Of a DNA stretch of 25,409 nucleotides, positions 1 to 8,323 are shown in pieces. The stretch covers positions 1-25,409 of the forward strand of contig JAHHRQ010000022.1 in assembly GCA_020025715.1 (NCBI GenBank), written 5' to 3'. The notes beneath the pieces were generated by a model, which was not told the DNA's origin, searched no databases, and saw only the letters and a list, made by a program, of their open reading frames with translations. A program made the position numbers and the translations under genes. Positions within the stretch are counted from its first letter, which is position 1, and each line of letters begins with the position of its first letter. This stretch comes from Oscillospiraceae bacterium (GTDB lineage Bacteria > Bacillota > Clostridia > Oscillospirales > Oscillospiraceae).

Positions 1-33
1 CTGCAAGCTTAAAAAAATCTTTCACTGCAAGCT

Positions 34-64
34 AAAAAACACCCGCTGAACAGCGGGTGTTTTT
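34..64. terminator. Bidirectional intrinsic terminator at left edge
   Basis: A GC-rich perfect inverted repeat (arm CACCCGCTG at 40-48, matching arm 51-59) is flanked by an A tract on the left and a T tract on the right. It can therefore stop transcription in either direction. It lies about 70 bases beyond the stop codon of the minus-strand glycosyltransferase gene and may also close a plus-strand gene outside the window. Confidence 0.8.
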
Positions 65-73
65 CTGCATTAT

Positions 74-115
74 AAAAGGTCTGCCGCAGAATTCATGTTC
101 TGTAACAGACCTTTT
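74..115 (-). terminator. Hairpin downstream of the GT2-GtrA gene
   Basis: Outer arms AAAAGGTCTG (74-83) and CAGACCTTTT (106-115) are perfectly complementary. An inner stem CAGAA/TTCTG (86-90 with 98-102) stacks on them across a small internal loop. On the minus strand the 3' arm ends in a T run, so this is the first of two hairpins that end the three-gene surface operon. Confidence 0.65.
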
Positions 116-133
116 CACATATCTTGTATGTTT

Positions 134-1231
134 TTAGTTTTCTTCCTCGCAGCCTTTCTGGGAGAATACCCATTCTCTCTGAATATGGTAGCTTATGAAG
201 AAAAGGCAGGTATCAACTGCAAATTTAATTAAAGTTGCAATTATAGCCGCACTGTTCTGGCAAAGGTTATTAAAGAAAGTAACCAGTCCGGCAGATACAA
301 ACATCTGAGGGATGCACAGGCAGTAGTATCTAAACATTGCCCGCTTATAGTTGCTCTTGTTTGCAAAAACAATAGAGTTATTGGCATTGAAATTTGCAAA
401 GGATGAGCAGATTCTTGCAATCACAGTAGAGCCAAGCTCTGCAAATTTTCCGAAGCAGCCGCCGAAAATCCGCATAACCAGATAAAAGATACCAAGGTCA
501 ATCAATGTAGAACCTGCTGAGCTGAGCAGGAACTTGAACATTATCTTAAAGATACGCCATGTATCTTTTACGGGGTCAAAATGGGTTCCGGCATTTTCGT
601 CCTCATATACAGTCTCGATGGGTTGCTCCACAAATTCAATACCCATGCGCTTCATCTGGAGCAGCATGTTAGTTTCGTATTCAAAACGCTCTCCCTCAAT
701 GTTGGAGAAAGATTTCAAATATTTTCTGGGAATTGCTCTGAGACCGGTCTGAGTATCGGAAAGCTTAATGCCATAGCATATTCTGAACATTCTGGAAGTA
801 GTCTTATTGCCGGCAAGACTCTTGGGCGGAACGCCGGGCTGGTCAAAGTCACGGCATCCCAGAACCACTTTATCTTTTTCTTTAAGCATCAGATCACCGC
901 AGGCAATAATATCCTTAGTGAGATGCTGTCCGTCACCGTCAATGGTGATGACACCCTGAACCTCAGGCATATGCTCGTCCACATACATAAATGCGTCCTT
1001 TAATGCCCTGCCCTTACCTTTGTTAACCTCATGGTGCAGAACCACACACTGAGGCAGAGCAGCTGCTCTTTCAAAGTAAGTCTGACGGTCTGCGTCGCTT
1101 CCGTCATCTACAACAACAATATGTTGAAAGCCGCTTTCCACAATACCTTCCAATACTTTGATGAATTTGTCATCGGGGTTAAGAGAAGGCAAAATTATCG
1201 CAGTATCGGACTGGCATTTAAATTCTTCCAT
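134..1231 (-). CDS. GT2 family glycosyltransferase fused to GtrA-like membrane domain
   Basis: The 365-residue protein has two parts. Residues about 8-230 form a GT-A glycosyltransferase of the dolichol-phosphate mannose synthase type, with VVVDDGSD near residue 40 (nucleotide-sugar binding) and the metal-binding IDGDGQH motif near residue 100. Residues about 230-355 are hydrophobic with about four membrane segments and resemble GtrA, the family that flips or handles polyprenyl-linked sugars. The likely role, by family, is to load a sugar onto a lipid carrier at the cytoplasmic face and help move it across the membrane for surface glycan decoration. The sugar is not predictable. It is the last gene of an operon with the two genes at 1262 and 2393. 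The upstream GGGAG lies a long 13 bases from the ATG, so initiation may be weak or coupled to the preceding gene 30 bases away. Confidence 0.88.
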   Translation of the reverse strand: MEEFKCQSDTAIILPSLNPDDKFIKVLEGIVESGFQHIVVVDDGSDADRQTYFERAAALPQCVVLHHEVNKGKGRALKDAFMYVDEHMPEVQGVITIDGDGQHLTKDIIACGDLMLKEKDKVVLGCRDFDQPGVPPKSLAGNKTTSRMFRICYGIKLSDTQTGLRAIPRKYLKSFSNIEGERFEYETNMLLQMKRMGIEFVEQPIETVYEDENAGTHFDPVKDTWRIFKIMFKFLLSSAGSTLIDLGIFYLVMRIFGGCFGKFAELGSTVIARICSSFANFNANNSIVFANKSNYKRAMFRYYCLCIPQMFVSAGLVTFFNNLCQNSAAIIATLIKFAVDTCLFFISYHIQREWVFSQKGCEEEN

Positions 1232-1261
1232 TATCTATCCATATCTCCCAACATATTTTTA

Positions 1262-2374
1262 TCAGTAAAGGTCAAGAGCAACAGCTCTTATTTCATTAGC
1301 CTGCTCGGTTACAATTACTCTCATGTTTTCCACGCGGTTGTCGGGTTCATTGCCCTTTGTGGTGGTTGCATCAGTTGTAACATCAAGGAAGTAAACACCG
1401 TCGCCGATGTAAACTGCATTATTAAGAGTAATAGAATGTATTTCAAGAAGAGGAGGATGCTGATTTACCCAGCCGATACCGTCCTGTGCACGCTTCATGC
1501 TGTCGTCAAGCTCGCTGTCCTTCTTCATGTAGGGCATAAGGAGCTGATAACCGTATTCAGGGCCGTGCTGACCGGAGATATATTTCTTGTATCTGGTGAT
1601 AAACTCCTGAACAAAATCATTAAGCTTGTTCATTTCTTCCTCGGAAACAGGAGTCATGAACTGGGAATCATCCTTATCGGGGTCTATTGTAGTGACCTCG
1701 CCGTTTTCATCATAGATGACAGGCTCAAGGTGGCCTATAACATTATCAAACTTATATTTGACTTTGGTAGGAAGGCTGGGGTATCTCTCATAGTAACCCT
1801 CAAGCACATTGTACTCGATGCCGCTCTCCACAATGTACTCCTCACCAAGCTTGGTTCCGTTAAGCTCAACGCTGTATGTAGCAGGAACAACAGCTTCAAC
1901 AGAAGAGTAAAGACCTGTAAAGTCAAACTCTTCCTTTTCTACCTTCCAAGGGAGCATACCGAACTGAACCTCTGATGCCTTGGATTCATCCTCAGCAAGA
2001 GTAATAACCCCGAAGTCGTTGCCGCCGCAGCGAAGCTTATATCTGATATAAGGGTCTTCACCGTTCTCCTTGGGCATACGGACATAAGTAAGCTCATTTG
2101 AGAGCATTTCTTTTACTATAACAGAACATTCCTCATCAGTCTGCATCTCATGGGGCATGTTTGCTATTGTCTCTGCTATACTGTCATCCCAAAGGTTGGT
2201 TTTGAGTTCATTAACATATGTATCGATTATTCTTCCGGGCTCTGCGTTTTCATACTCAACCGCATATGCCCACACCTTTGTAAGACCGTAAATAATACCT
2301 GCTGCAAGTATAAGCACATAGAGTGCTAAGCATATACCATAAACAATAGAACCGGTTTTTTTCTTTTTAGCCAT
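1262..2374 (-). CDS. Membrane-anchored protein of unknown function
   Basis: I do not recognise this 370-residue protein. A lysine-rich start (MAKKKKTG) precedes one hydrophobic segment at about residues 9-32, so it is probably held in the membrane by an N-terminal anchor with the rest outside. The remainder is acidic and soluble-looking, with alternating helical and beta-rich stretches and no catalytic signature I can name. A GGGAGGAG ribosome binding site sits 8 bases before the ATG, and only 18 bases separate it from the phosphodiester glycosidase gene upstream. The same orientation and spacing as that gene and the downstream glycosyltransferase suggest a shared role in surface polysaccharide or wall-glycan handling. 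That is inferred from context only. Confidence 0.8.
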   Translation of the reverse strand: MAKKKKTGSIVYGICLALYVLILAAGIIYGLTKVWAYAVEYENAEPGRIIDTYVNELKTNLWDDSIAETIANMPHEMQTDEECSVIVKEMLSNELTYVRMPKENGEDPYIRYKLRCGGNDFGVITLAEDESKASEVQFGMLPWKVEKEEFDFTGLYSSVEAVVPATYSVELNGTKLGEEYIVESGIEYNVLEGYYERYPSLPTKVKYKFDNVIGHLEPVIYDENGEVTTIDPDKDDSQFMTPVSEEEMNKLNDFVQEFITRYKKYISGQHGPEYGYQLLMPYMKKDSELDDSMKRAQDGIGWVNQHPPLLEIHSITLNNAVYIGDGVYFLDVTTDATTTKGNEPDNRVENMRVIVTEQANEIRAVALDLY

Positions 2375-2392
2375 TATATAAACTCCTCCCTA

Positions 2393-3496
2393 TCACTTGA
2401 AAAGAAAGGCAGTGGGGAATGAACGAGAGTTACCTGAACCGGCAGAACTGCTGTTTACATACTCACCGTTAAGATACATTGTAGTAGAAGATCCACCGTC
2501 AAGGTTACAAGCATTAACCGCACCGTAGTCAAGCATTATATCCATAAGGTCTCTGTATGTGCAGCCCACACTATGAGCCTGACGACCGTCAATAACAAGC
2601 ATGAGTACCGCACCATCGGCACGCTGACCTATTGCAGTTCTGGGGTTAACACCACTGGTAAGATATTCGGGGTCCATAGGATTACCGTTCATAATAAGAA
2701 TAGGACCGAAGCTGACGCCGTCACGAATAGAAACATTCTGCACATCAGTAAGGCTGAAATAGCCGACATGCATAATACCATCCTTGTCGAAACCGACAAA
2801 ACTGTCACCGCCGTATCCTTCATTGTAGCAGACACCGTCAACAATGGTAAGACCACGGGGAGAACCGCCGAGACCGGCACCGCCTTCATCTACAAAACCA
2901 CCGCCGTTTATGCCGCCGATGGCATCATAACGCACACACATTTCTTCAAGAGTTGCGCCGTAACCACCCATGGACTGAGGCATACCGACAAAAACCCTGC
3001 TGGGGTCAAGAACAGTAATCATATATCCCATGAAGTTTTTGCGTTTAATTTCTTCAAGGATGTATCCATCTCCGTCCTCATCCTCAGGATACTGGCTTTC
3101 AGCAGCCTCACCTTCGACTGCTGCGTCCTCACCTTTGTTAGGAATATTTATAAGAGAAGTATCAACAACTTCATCTGTGACAACACTCTTCTTAGCTTTT
3201 ATTTCATTTACTTCATCCTCTGACAGGAAAACATTTGAAATAAAACCGAAGCGGCGTGTTTCCAGCATAGTCATAACAAAGGTTTCCTTCAAAGCGGGAG
3301 AAGGTCCTTTGACAAGTACATATTCGAGCGCAAGACCGCCCACACCAAACATAATACCGGTGGCAAGAATAAAACCGAATATACGGTCAATTACGGTCCA
3401 AACTTTTTTCCTTTTAACTTTTTTTCTCCTTGCAAGTTTCTGAGCCTCAAGCTCTTCAGGAGTAAGTTCTATTATTTCATCTTTTTTATTCTTCAA
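2393..3496 (-). CDS. Phosphodiester glycosidase domain (NAGPA-like) membrane protein
   Basis: The 367-residue protein has a charged cytoplasmic N-terminus (residues 1-31, many Lys/Arg), one membrane segment at about 39-57, and an extracellular domain. That domain carries hallmarks of the phosphodiester glycosidase/NAGPA family: a glycine-rich INGGGF segment in the middle and NLDGGSSTTMY near the C-terminus. Family members act on phosphodiester-linked sugars; bacterial ones are often labelled exopolysaccharide biosynthesis proteins. The start codon appears to be TTG at 3496-3494, because GAGG lies 8 bases upstream and no Met codon follows before the membrane segment. It is the first gene of an operon with the anchored protein (1262) and glycosyltransferase (134). 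The likely role is trimming or modifying a cell-surface glycan; the substrate is unknown. Confidence 0.85.
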   Translation of the reverse strand: MKNKKDEIIELTPEELEAQKLARRKKVKRKKVWTVIDRIFGFILATGIMFGVGGLALEYVLVKGPSPALKETFVMTMLETRRFGFISNVFLSEDEVNEIKAKKSVVTDEVVDTSLINIPNKGEDAAVEGEAAESQYPEDEDGDGYILEEIKRKNFMGYMITVLDPSRVFVGMPQSMGGYGATLEEMCVRYDAIGGINGGGFVDEGGAGLGGSPRGLTIVDGVCYNEGYGGDSFVGFDKDGIMHVGYFSLTDVQNVSIRDGVSFGPILIMNGNPMDPEYLTSGVNPRTAIGQRADGAVLMLVIDGRQAHSVGCTYRDLMDIMLDYGAVNACNLDGGSSTTMYLNGEYVNSSSAGSGNSRSFPTAFLFK

Positions 3497-3504
3497 AATA
3501 GTAA

Positions 3505-3508
3505 CCTC
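3505..3508 (-). promoter_or_regulatory. GAGG ribosome binding site that decides a TTG start
   Basis: On the minus strand GAGG lies 8 bases before TTG (3496-3494). This supports the TTG start for the phosphodiester glycosidase gene, which otherwise lacks an ATG ahead of its membrane anchor. Confidence 0.6.
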
Positions 3509-3558
3509 ACTGTATTATTTCTTAATAAAATAAAGCGTCAATAATCAAACACTGAGCT

Positions 3559-3587
3559 ATTTTAACACAATCGGCCTATAATAACAA
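3559..3587 (-). promoter_or_regulatory. Candidate sigma-A promoter for the surface-glycan operon
   Basis: On the minus strand TTGTTA (3587-3582) and TAAAAT (3564-3559) are separated by 17 bases, matching 4/6 and 5/6 of the consensus. The predicted start near 3552 gives a leader of about 55 bases to the TTG-started gene at 3496. Confidence 0.5.
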
Positions 3588-3786
3588 GTTTTAAATTTGA
3601 AAGTTAATAAATCTGTCACTATTACGCTAATTTGGTTAAATCAGGATGATTATAAAACCGGAATTGTATTAAATAAATAAAACAATGCTTAATAATTAGG
3701 GGAAGCGAACTATTTATAAAAATAGAAAATTGTTAAAATAAAGCCTGTACAGGCACAAAAATTAACTTAAACACCTTAATCAGCTC

Positions 3787-3817
3787 AAAAAAACTCCCCT
3801 GCCGAATGGCAGGGGAG
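3787..3817 (-). terminator. Intrinsic terminator after tuf
   Basis: Perfect 10-bp arms (CTCCCCTGCC at 3794-3803 and its complement at 3808-3817) with a 4-base loop are followed on the minus strand by seven T residues. It lies 18 bases past the tuf stop codon and closes the rpsL-rpsG-fusA-tuf unit. Confidence 0.93.
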
Positions 3818-3834
3818 CCAAGAGAGTAATTTAA

Positions 3835-5037
3835 TTACTCGTTGATTGCGATAACAACACCGGAACCGACGGTACGGCCACCTTCGCGGATAGCGAAACG
3901 AAGACCAGCCTCGATTGCGATAGGAGTGATCAGCTCAACGTCCATGTCAACGTTATCGCCGGGCATGCACATCTCAACACCTTCGGGGAGAGTGATAACA
4001 CCGGTAACGTCAGTGGTACGGAAGAAGAACTGAGGACGGTAGTTGTTGAAGAAAGGAGTATGACGTCCGCCTTCGTCCTTGTTCAGAACGTAGACCTGAC
4101 CCTTGAACTTGGTGTGGGGGTGAATGGTCTTGGGAGCAGCCAGAACCTGACCACGCTCAACGGACTTCTTGTCGATACCACGGAGCAGGCAGCCGACGTT
4201 ATCGCCAGCTTCAGCGTACTCCAGGGTCTTGTGGAACATCTCGGTACCGGTAACGGTGGTCTCGAGACGGTCCTCACGCAGACCAACGATCTCTACCTTG
4301 TCGCCAACTTTGACAACACCACGCTCAACACGACCGGTAACAACAGTACCACGGCCGGAGATGGTGAAGACGTCTTCGATAGGCATCAGGAAGGGCAGGT
4401 CGGACTTACGCTCAGGAGTGGGGATCCACTCGTCAACTGCGTCCATGAGCTCCTTGATGCAAGCATACTCGGGAGCGTTAGGATCGGTGGACTCGGAAAC
4501 CAGAGCGTTCAGAGCGGAACCGCGGATGATAGGAGTATCATCGCCGGGGAAGCCGTAGCTGTCGAGCAGCTCACGGATTTCCATCTCAACCAGCTCCAGG
4601 AGCTCTTCGTCGTCAACCTGGTCGCACTTGTTAAGGAAAACAAGAACGGAAGGAACGTTAACCTGACGAGCGAGCAGGAGGTGCTCCTTGGTCTGAGCCA
4701 TAGGACCATCAGAAGCAGCAATAACAAGGATAGCGCCGTCCATCTGAGCAGCACCGGTGATCATGTTCTTGATGTAGTCAGCATGGCCCGGGCAGTCAAC
4801 GTGAGCGTAGTGACGCTTTTCGGTCTCGTACTCAACGTGAGAGGTGTTGATTGTGATACCACGCTCTCTCTCTTCAGGAGCCTTATCGATGTTGGAGTAA
4901 TCGGTGTAGTCTGCCTGACCGAGCATTGCAAGATACTTGGTGATAGCAGCAGTAGTGGTGGTCTTACCGTGGTCGATATGACCGATGGTGCCGATGTTTA
5001 CATGGGGCTTGGATCTGTTGAACATCTGTTTAGCCAT
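3835..5037 (-). CDS. tuf: Translation elongation factor EF-Tu
   Basis: EF-Tu is the GTPase that carries aminoacyl-tRNA to the ribosomal A site. At 400 residues it has the usual length. The G1 loop GHIDHGKT is at residues 19-26, the switch region has ERERGITI, G3 is DCPGH near 81, and G4 is NKCD near 136. Domain 2 (GRGTVVTGRVERG) and domain 3 (ending AIREGGRTVGSGVV) follow in order. The common GHVDHGKT appears here as GHIDHGKT, a mild substitution. AGGAGG sits 8 bases before the ATG. It is the last gene of the str block, 58 bases after fusA and just before a strong terminator. No second tuf copy is visible in the window. Confidence 0.99.
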   Translation of the reverse strand: MAKQMFNRSKPHVNIGTIGHIDHGKTTTTAAITKYLAMLGQADYTDYSNIDKAPEERERGITINTSHVEYETEKRHYAHVDCPGHADYIKNMITGAAQMDGAILVIAASDGPMAQTKEHLLLARQVNVPSVLVFLNKCDQVDDEELLELVEMEIRELLDSYGFPGDDTPIIRGSALNALVSESTDPNAPEYACIKELMDAVDEWIPTPERKSDLPFLMPIEDVFTISGRGTVVTGRVERGVVKVGDKVEIVGLREDRLETTVTGTEMFHKTLEYAEAGDNVGCLLRGIDKKSVERGQVLAAPKTIHPHTKFKGQVYVLNKDEGGRHTPFFNNYRPQFFFRTTDVTGVITLPEGVEMCMPGDNVDMDVELITPIAIEAGLRFAIREGGRTVGSGVVIAINE

Positions 5038-5095
5038 TAGAATATCCTCCTAATTAAGAATAATTTACATTTGCAATTAGTGAAAACCTTAGTGA

Positions 5096-7165
5096 TTATT
5101 TCTTATTCACAAGGGCTTCCTGTAAGTTTTTAGGCAACTCGACGAAGTGGCTGGGCTCCATAGAATAGGTTGCACGGCCCTGAGTCTTGCTGCGGAGGTC
5201 GGTTGCGTAACCAAACATAGTGGAAAGAGGAACGTTGCTCTCGATGATAGCACCGCCGTTTTCAATAGTGGTTCCGGCAATCTGACCACGTCTGGAGTTA
5301 ATATCGCCCATAACATCACCCATGTACTCATCGGGTGCGGTGACAGTCACCTTCATTATAGGCTCAAGCAGGGTAGGATCTGCCTTCTGGCAGGCTTCCT
5401 TAAAGGCCATGCTACCGCAGATCTTAAAGGCCATCTCAGAAGAGTCGACCTCGTGGTAAGAACCGTCGAGCAGTGTAGCCTTAATGTCAACAACTTCGTA
5501 ACCGGCAACAACACCGGAGAGCATTGCGCCCTGGATACCCTGATCGACACAGGGAATGAACTCCTTGGGGATAGCGCCGCCGGTAATCTTGTTGATGAAC
5601 TCGTAACCCTTACCGGGCTCGTTGGGCTCGATCATAAGTTTAACGTGTGCGAACTGTCCCTTACCACCAGTCTGACGTGCGTATCTGGTGTCGACCGTTG
5701 CGGCTTTCTTAATGGTCTCCTTGTAAGAAACCTGAGGTTTACCAACGTTGGCCTCGACCTTAAACTCACGAAGCAGTCTGTCCACGATGATTTCCAGATG
5801 GAGCTCACCCATACCAGCTATTATAGTCTGACCGGTCTCTTCATCGGTGTAAGTCTTGAAGGTCGGGTCTTCCTCAGCAAGCTTCATGAGAGCGATACCC
5901 ATCTTTTCCTGACCTGCTTTAGTCTTAGGCTCGATAGCCACGCGAATAACAGGCTCGGGGAATTCCATGGATTCAAGGATAATAGGATCTTTTTCGTCGC
6001 AGAGAGTATCACCGGTGGTGGTGTTCTTGAGACCGACTGCTGCGGCGATATCGCCGGAGTAAACTTTCTCAATATCCTCTCTGTGGTTGGCGTGCATCTG
6101 AAGGATACGACCGATTCTTTCCTTCTGACCCTTGGTAGAGTTCAGAACAGACTTACCGGTCTCAAGAGTACCGGAGTATACACGGAAGAAGCCCAGTTTA
6201 CCAACATAGGGGTCTGCCATGATCTTGAAAGCAAGAGCGGAGAAGGGAGCGTCATCGTCTGCTTCTCTGGTCTCGGTCTCATCAGTCTTGGGATTAACAC
6301 CCTCGATAGCGGGAACATCCAGCGGGGAGGGCATGTAATCTACGATTGCATCCAGAAGTTTCTGTACGCCTTTATTTTTATAAGAAGTACCGCAGACAAC
6401 AGGAACCATCTTAACTGCAACTGTGGCCTTTCTTATAGCTGCGCGGATTTTATCAGAGCTGATTTCTTCGCCTTCGAGGTACTGTTCAAGTATCTCATCG
6501 TCGAAGTCGGATACTGCTTCGATCATCTTTGCACGGTACTCTTCGGCAAGATCACGCATGTCTTCGGGGATTTCCTCAACACGCATATCAACACCAAGGT
6601 CATCATAGAACATGATGGCGTGCATATCGATCAGATCGATAATGCCCTTGAAGTTTTCTTCCTTGCCAATAGGCAGCTGAATGGGAACTGCGTTGCACTT
6701 AAGTCTGTCATGTACCATGTTGAGAACATGATAGAAGTCAGCACCCAGGATATCCATCTTGTTGACGTATATCATACGGGGAACTTTGTAGTGGTCAGCC
6801 TGTCTCCAAACAGTCTCGGACTGAGGCTCAACACCGCCCTTAGCGCACAGGACAGTAACACAGCCGTCGAGAACTCTCAGAGAGCGCTCAACTTCAGCGG
6901 TGAAGTCCACGTGGCCCGGGGTATCGATGATGTTGATACGATGATCATGCCAGAAGCAAGTGGTAGCAGCGGAGGTAATAGTAATACCTCTCTCCTGCTC
7001 CTGCTTCATCCAGTCCATGGTAGCAGTACCCTCATGGGTCTCACCTATTTTGTAGTTAACACCGGTGTAGAACAGAATACGCTCAGTGGTAGTGGTCTTA
7101 CCGGCATCGATGTGAGCCATGATACCAATATTTCTAGTTTTTTCAAGTGAAATTTTTCTAGGCAT
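5096..7165 (-). CDS. fusA: Translation elongation factor EF-G
   Basis: EF-G is the GTPase that drives translocation of tRNA and mRNA after peptide-bond formation. Its 689 residues match the family. The P-loop AHIDAGKT is at 17-24, followed by EQERGITI, DTPGHVDF and NKMD, then the domain II-V region with RQTGGKGQFAHV (domain IV) and NSRRGQI near the C-terminus. It lies 21 bases after rpsG and 58 before tuf in the classic str order. A purine-rich GGGAG is upstream of the ATG. Nothing suggests a specialised paralogue such as a TetM-type protection protein: the G domain is standard and the context is the housekeeping operon. Confidence 0.99.
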   Translation of the reverse strand: MPRKISLEKTRNIGIMAHIDAGKTTTTERILFYTGVNYKIGETHEGTATMDWMKQEQERGITITSAATTCFWHDHRINIIDTPGHVDFTAEVERSLRVLDGCVTVLCAKGGVEPQSETVWRQADHYKVPRMIYVNKMDILGADFYHVLNMVHDRLKCNAVPIQLPIGKEENFKGIIDLIDMHAIMFYDDLGVDMRVEEIPEDMRDLAEEYRAKMIEAVSDFDDEILEQYLEGEEISSDKIRAAIRKATVAVKMVPVVCGTSYKNKGVQKLLDAIVDYMPSPLDVPAIEGVNPKTDETETREADDDAPFSALAFKIMADPYVGKLGFFRVYSGTLETGKSVLNSTKGQKERIGRILQMHANHREDIEKVYSGDIAAAVGLKNTTTGDTLCDEKDPIILESMEFPEPVIRVAIEPKTKAGQEKMGIALMKLAEEDPTFKTYTDEETGQTIIAGMGELHLEIIVDRLLREFKVEANVGKPQVSYKETIKKAATVDTRYARQTGGKGQFAHVKLMIEPNEPGKGYEFINKITGGAIPKEFIPCVDQGIQGAMLSGVVAGYEVVDIKATLLDGSYHEVDSSEMAFKICGSMAFKEACQKADPTLLEPIMKVTVTAPDEYMGDVMGDINSRRGQIAGTTIENGGAIIESNVPLSTMFGYATDLRSKTQGRATYSMEPSHFVELPKNLQEALVNKK

Positions 7166-7186
7166 GTAATACTACTCCCGATCAAA

Positions 7187-7657
7187 TTACCATCTGAAAT
7201 GTGCGAAAGCCTTGTTGGCTTCGGCATTCTTGTGCATGTCTTCGCGCTTCTTAACAGCTGCGCCGACATTGTTGCATGCGTCCATAATTTCGCCTGCGAG
7301 ACGCTCTTTCATGGTCTTCTCGCTGCGCTTGCGAGAATACTCAACAAGCCAACGGAGAGCCAGAGTCTGGCGACGAGCGGGGCGAACTTCGATAGGCACC
7401 TGGTAGGTAGCACCGCCGACACGGCGAGCCTTAACCTCAAGTGCGGGCATAACATTGTTCATAGCTTCGGTGAAGGCGTCAAGGGGCTCCTTGCCGGTCT
7501 TCTCCTTGATGATGTCAAAAGCGTCGTACACGACCTTCTGAGCAACACCCTTTTTGCCGTCCAGCATAACGCCGTTGATGAGCTTGGTCACCAGGACGCT
7601 GTTGTACATAGGATCGGGCAAAATTTCTCTCTTGGGAACATTACCTCTTCTGGGCAC
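7187..7657 (-). CDS. rpsG: 30S ribosomal protein S7
   Basis: S7 nucleates assembly of the 30S head by binding the 3' domain of 16S rRNA and contacts the E-site tRNA. I place the start at GTG (7657-7655), giving 156 residues, the family's normal length, with the usual beginning (M)PRRGNVPKRE. An ATG 18 bases further upstream opens a longer frame, but it overlaps the AAGGAGGG ribosome binding site that serves the GTG and is not needed. Core S7 motifs are visible: DPMYNS, LINGVMLDGKK, VGGATYQVP(I/V)EV and RWLVEYSRKRSEKTM. It lies 125 bases after rpsL and 21 before fusA. Confidence 0.98.
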   Translation of the reverse strand: MPRRGNVPKREILPDPMYNSVLVTKLINGVMLDGKKGVAQKVVYDAFDIIKEKTGKEPLDAFTEAMNNVMPALEVKARRVGGATYQVPIEVRPARRQTLALRWLVEYSRKRSEKTMKERLAGEIMDACNNVGAAVKKREDMHKNAEANKAFAHFRW

Positions 7658-7664
7658 GTTGCTT

Positions 7665-7672
7665 CCCTCCTT
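7665..7672 (-). promoter_or_regulatory. Ribosome binding site that fixes the rpsG GTG start
   Basis: AAGGAGGG on the minus strand lies 7 bases before GTG at 7657-7655. The alternative upstream ATG overlaps this element, which argues against that longer start. Confidence 0.8.
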
Positions 7673-7782
7673 CATTATAAAATGGGATCAAAGGTACTCG
7701 AACATCTTAATTGATGTCCGCTGCGCCCCGAGGTTTATCATATATAGATAAACGACAGGGCAAAATTGCCGCTGCGTGTGAA

Positions 7783-8208
7783 TTACTTCTTCTTTGCAGC
7801 TTTAGGTCTCTTTGCGCCGTACTTGGAACGACCCTGCATACGACCGTTAACACCCTGTGCATCAAGTGCACCACGAATGATATGGTAACGGACACCAGGA
7901 AGGTCCTTAACACGACCGCCGCGAATCATAACAACAGAGTGCTCCTGAAGGTTATGACCGATACCGGGGATGTAAGCGGTTACTTCGTAACCGTTAGTCA
8001 GGCGGACACGGGCGATCTTACGCAGAGCGGAGTTAGGCTTCTTAGGAGTAGAGGTACGGACTGCGGTGCAGACACCTCTCTTCTGAGGGGAGCTCAGATC
8101 GGTCTCCTTATTCTTAAGAGTGTTCAGACCATGCTGCATAGCAGGGGATGTGGACTGATAAGTGACCTTCTCTCTGCCCTTTCTCACCAGCTGGTTAAAA
8201 GTAGGCAT
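7783..8208 (-). CDS. rpsL: 30S ribosomal protein S12
   Basis: S12 sits at the interface side of the 30S decoding centre and controls accuracy. The 141 residues include the Firmicute-type insertion near the N-terminus (SPAMQHGLNTLKNKETDL). The lysines of TPKKPNSALRK and GRVKDLPGVRYH, where streptomycin-resistance changes usually fall, are the sensitive form. The aspartate of the second motif, methylthiolated in many bacteria, is present. A strong AAAGGAGG lies 6 bases before the ATG. It is the first gene of the rpsL-rpsG-fusA-tuf unit, with its own promoter at 8324-8352 after the rpoC terminator. There is no L7Ae-like gene between rpoC and rpsL, unlike in Bacillus. Confidence 0.99.
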   Translation of the reverse strand: MPTFNQLVRKGREKVTYQSTSPAMQHGLNTLKNKETDLSSPQKRGVCTAVRTSTPKKPNSALRKIARVRLTNGYEVTAYIPGIGHNLQEHSVVMIRGGRVKDLPGVRYHIIRGALDAQGVNGRMQGRSKYGAKRPKAAKKK

Positions 8209-8240
8209 TTTCTTCCTCCTTTCTTGGGTAAATATTATAT

Positions 8241-8268
8241 AAAAAACCTTGAATATTCAGGGTTTTTT
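8241..8268 (-). other. Terminator-like hairpin in the rpsL leader
   Basis: An imperfect inverted repeat with A6/T6 outer arms and a TGAATATTCA centre lies 33 bases before the rpsL start codon. On the minus strand it has a C/A mismatch and ends in a T run, so it could act as a weak attenuator. On the plus strand the same position is a G/U pair. Either way it is weak and its function is unproven. Confidence 0.4.
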
Positions 8269-8323
8269 ATCAATTTTACACAATGAGCTCATGGCTTATA
8301 ACTATAAGCTCACGCAATTTCTG

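Larger units (their letters stand above)
3497..3834. other. AT-rich 338-base intergenic region between tuf and the surface operon
   Basis: There is no credible gene here. It holds the candidate promoter at 3559-3587 and the tuf terminator at 3787-3817. Between them lies about 200 bases of AT-rich sequence whose only conspicuous element is a perfect 12-base palindrome, GCCTGTACAGGC, at 3743-3754. That element could be an operator, but it is far (about 155 bases) from the candidate promoter. Confidence 0.6.

Noticed and set aside
1..33. Direct repeat CTGCAAGCT at 1-9 and 25-33, as the start of a CRISPR or tandem array
   Set aside because: Only two short copies are visible at the window edge, so neither an array nor an artefact can be shown.
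5147..7150. Long plus-strand frame opposite fusA (667 codons)
   Set aside because: It is a shadow of EF-G from biased third positions and resembles no protein family.
7658..7675. Longer rpsG start at the upstream ATG (162 residues)
   Set aside because: That ATG overlaps the AAGGAGGG ribosome binding site of the GTG start, and the GTG form gives the standard S7 length and N-terminus.
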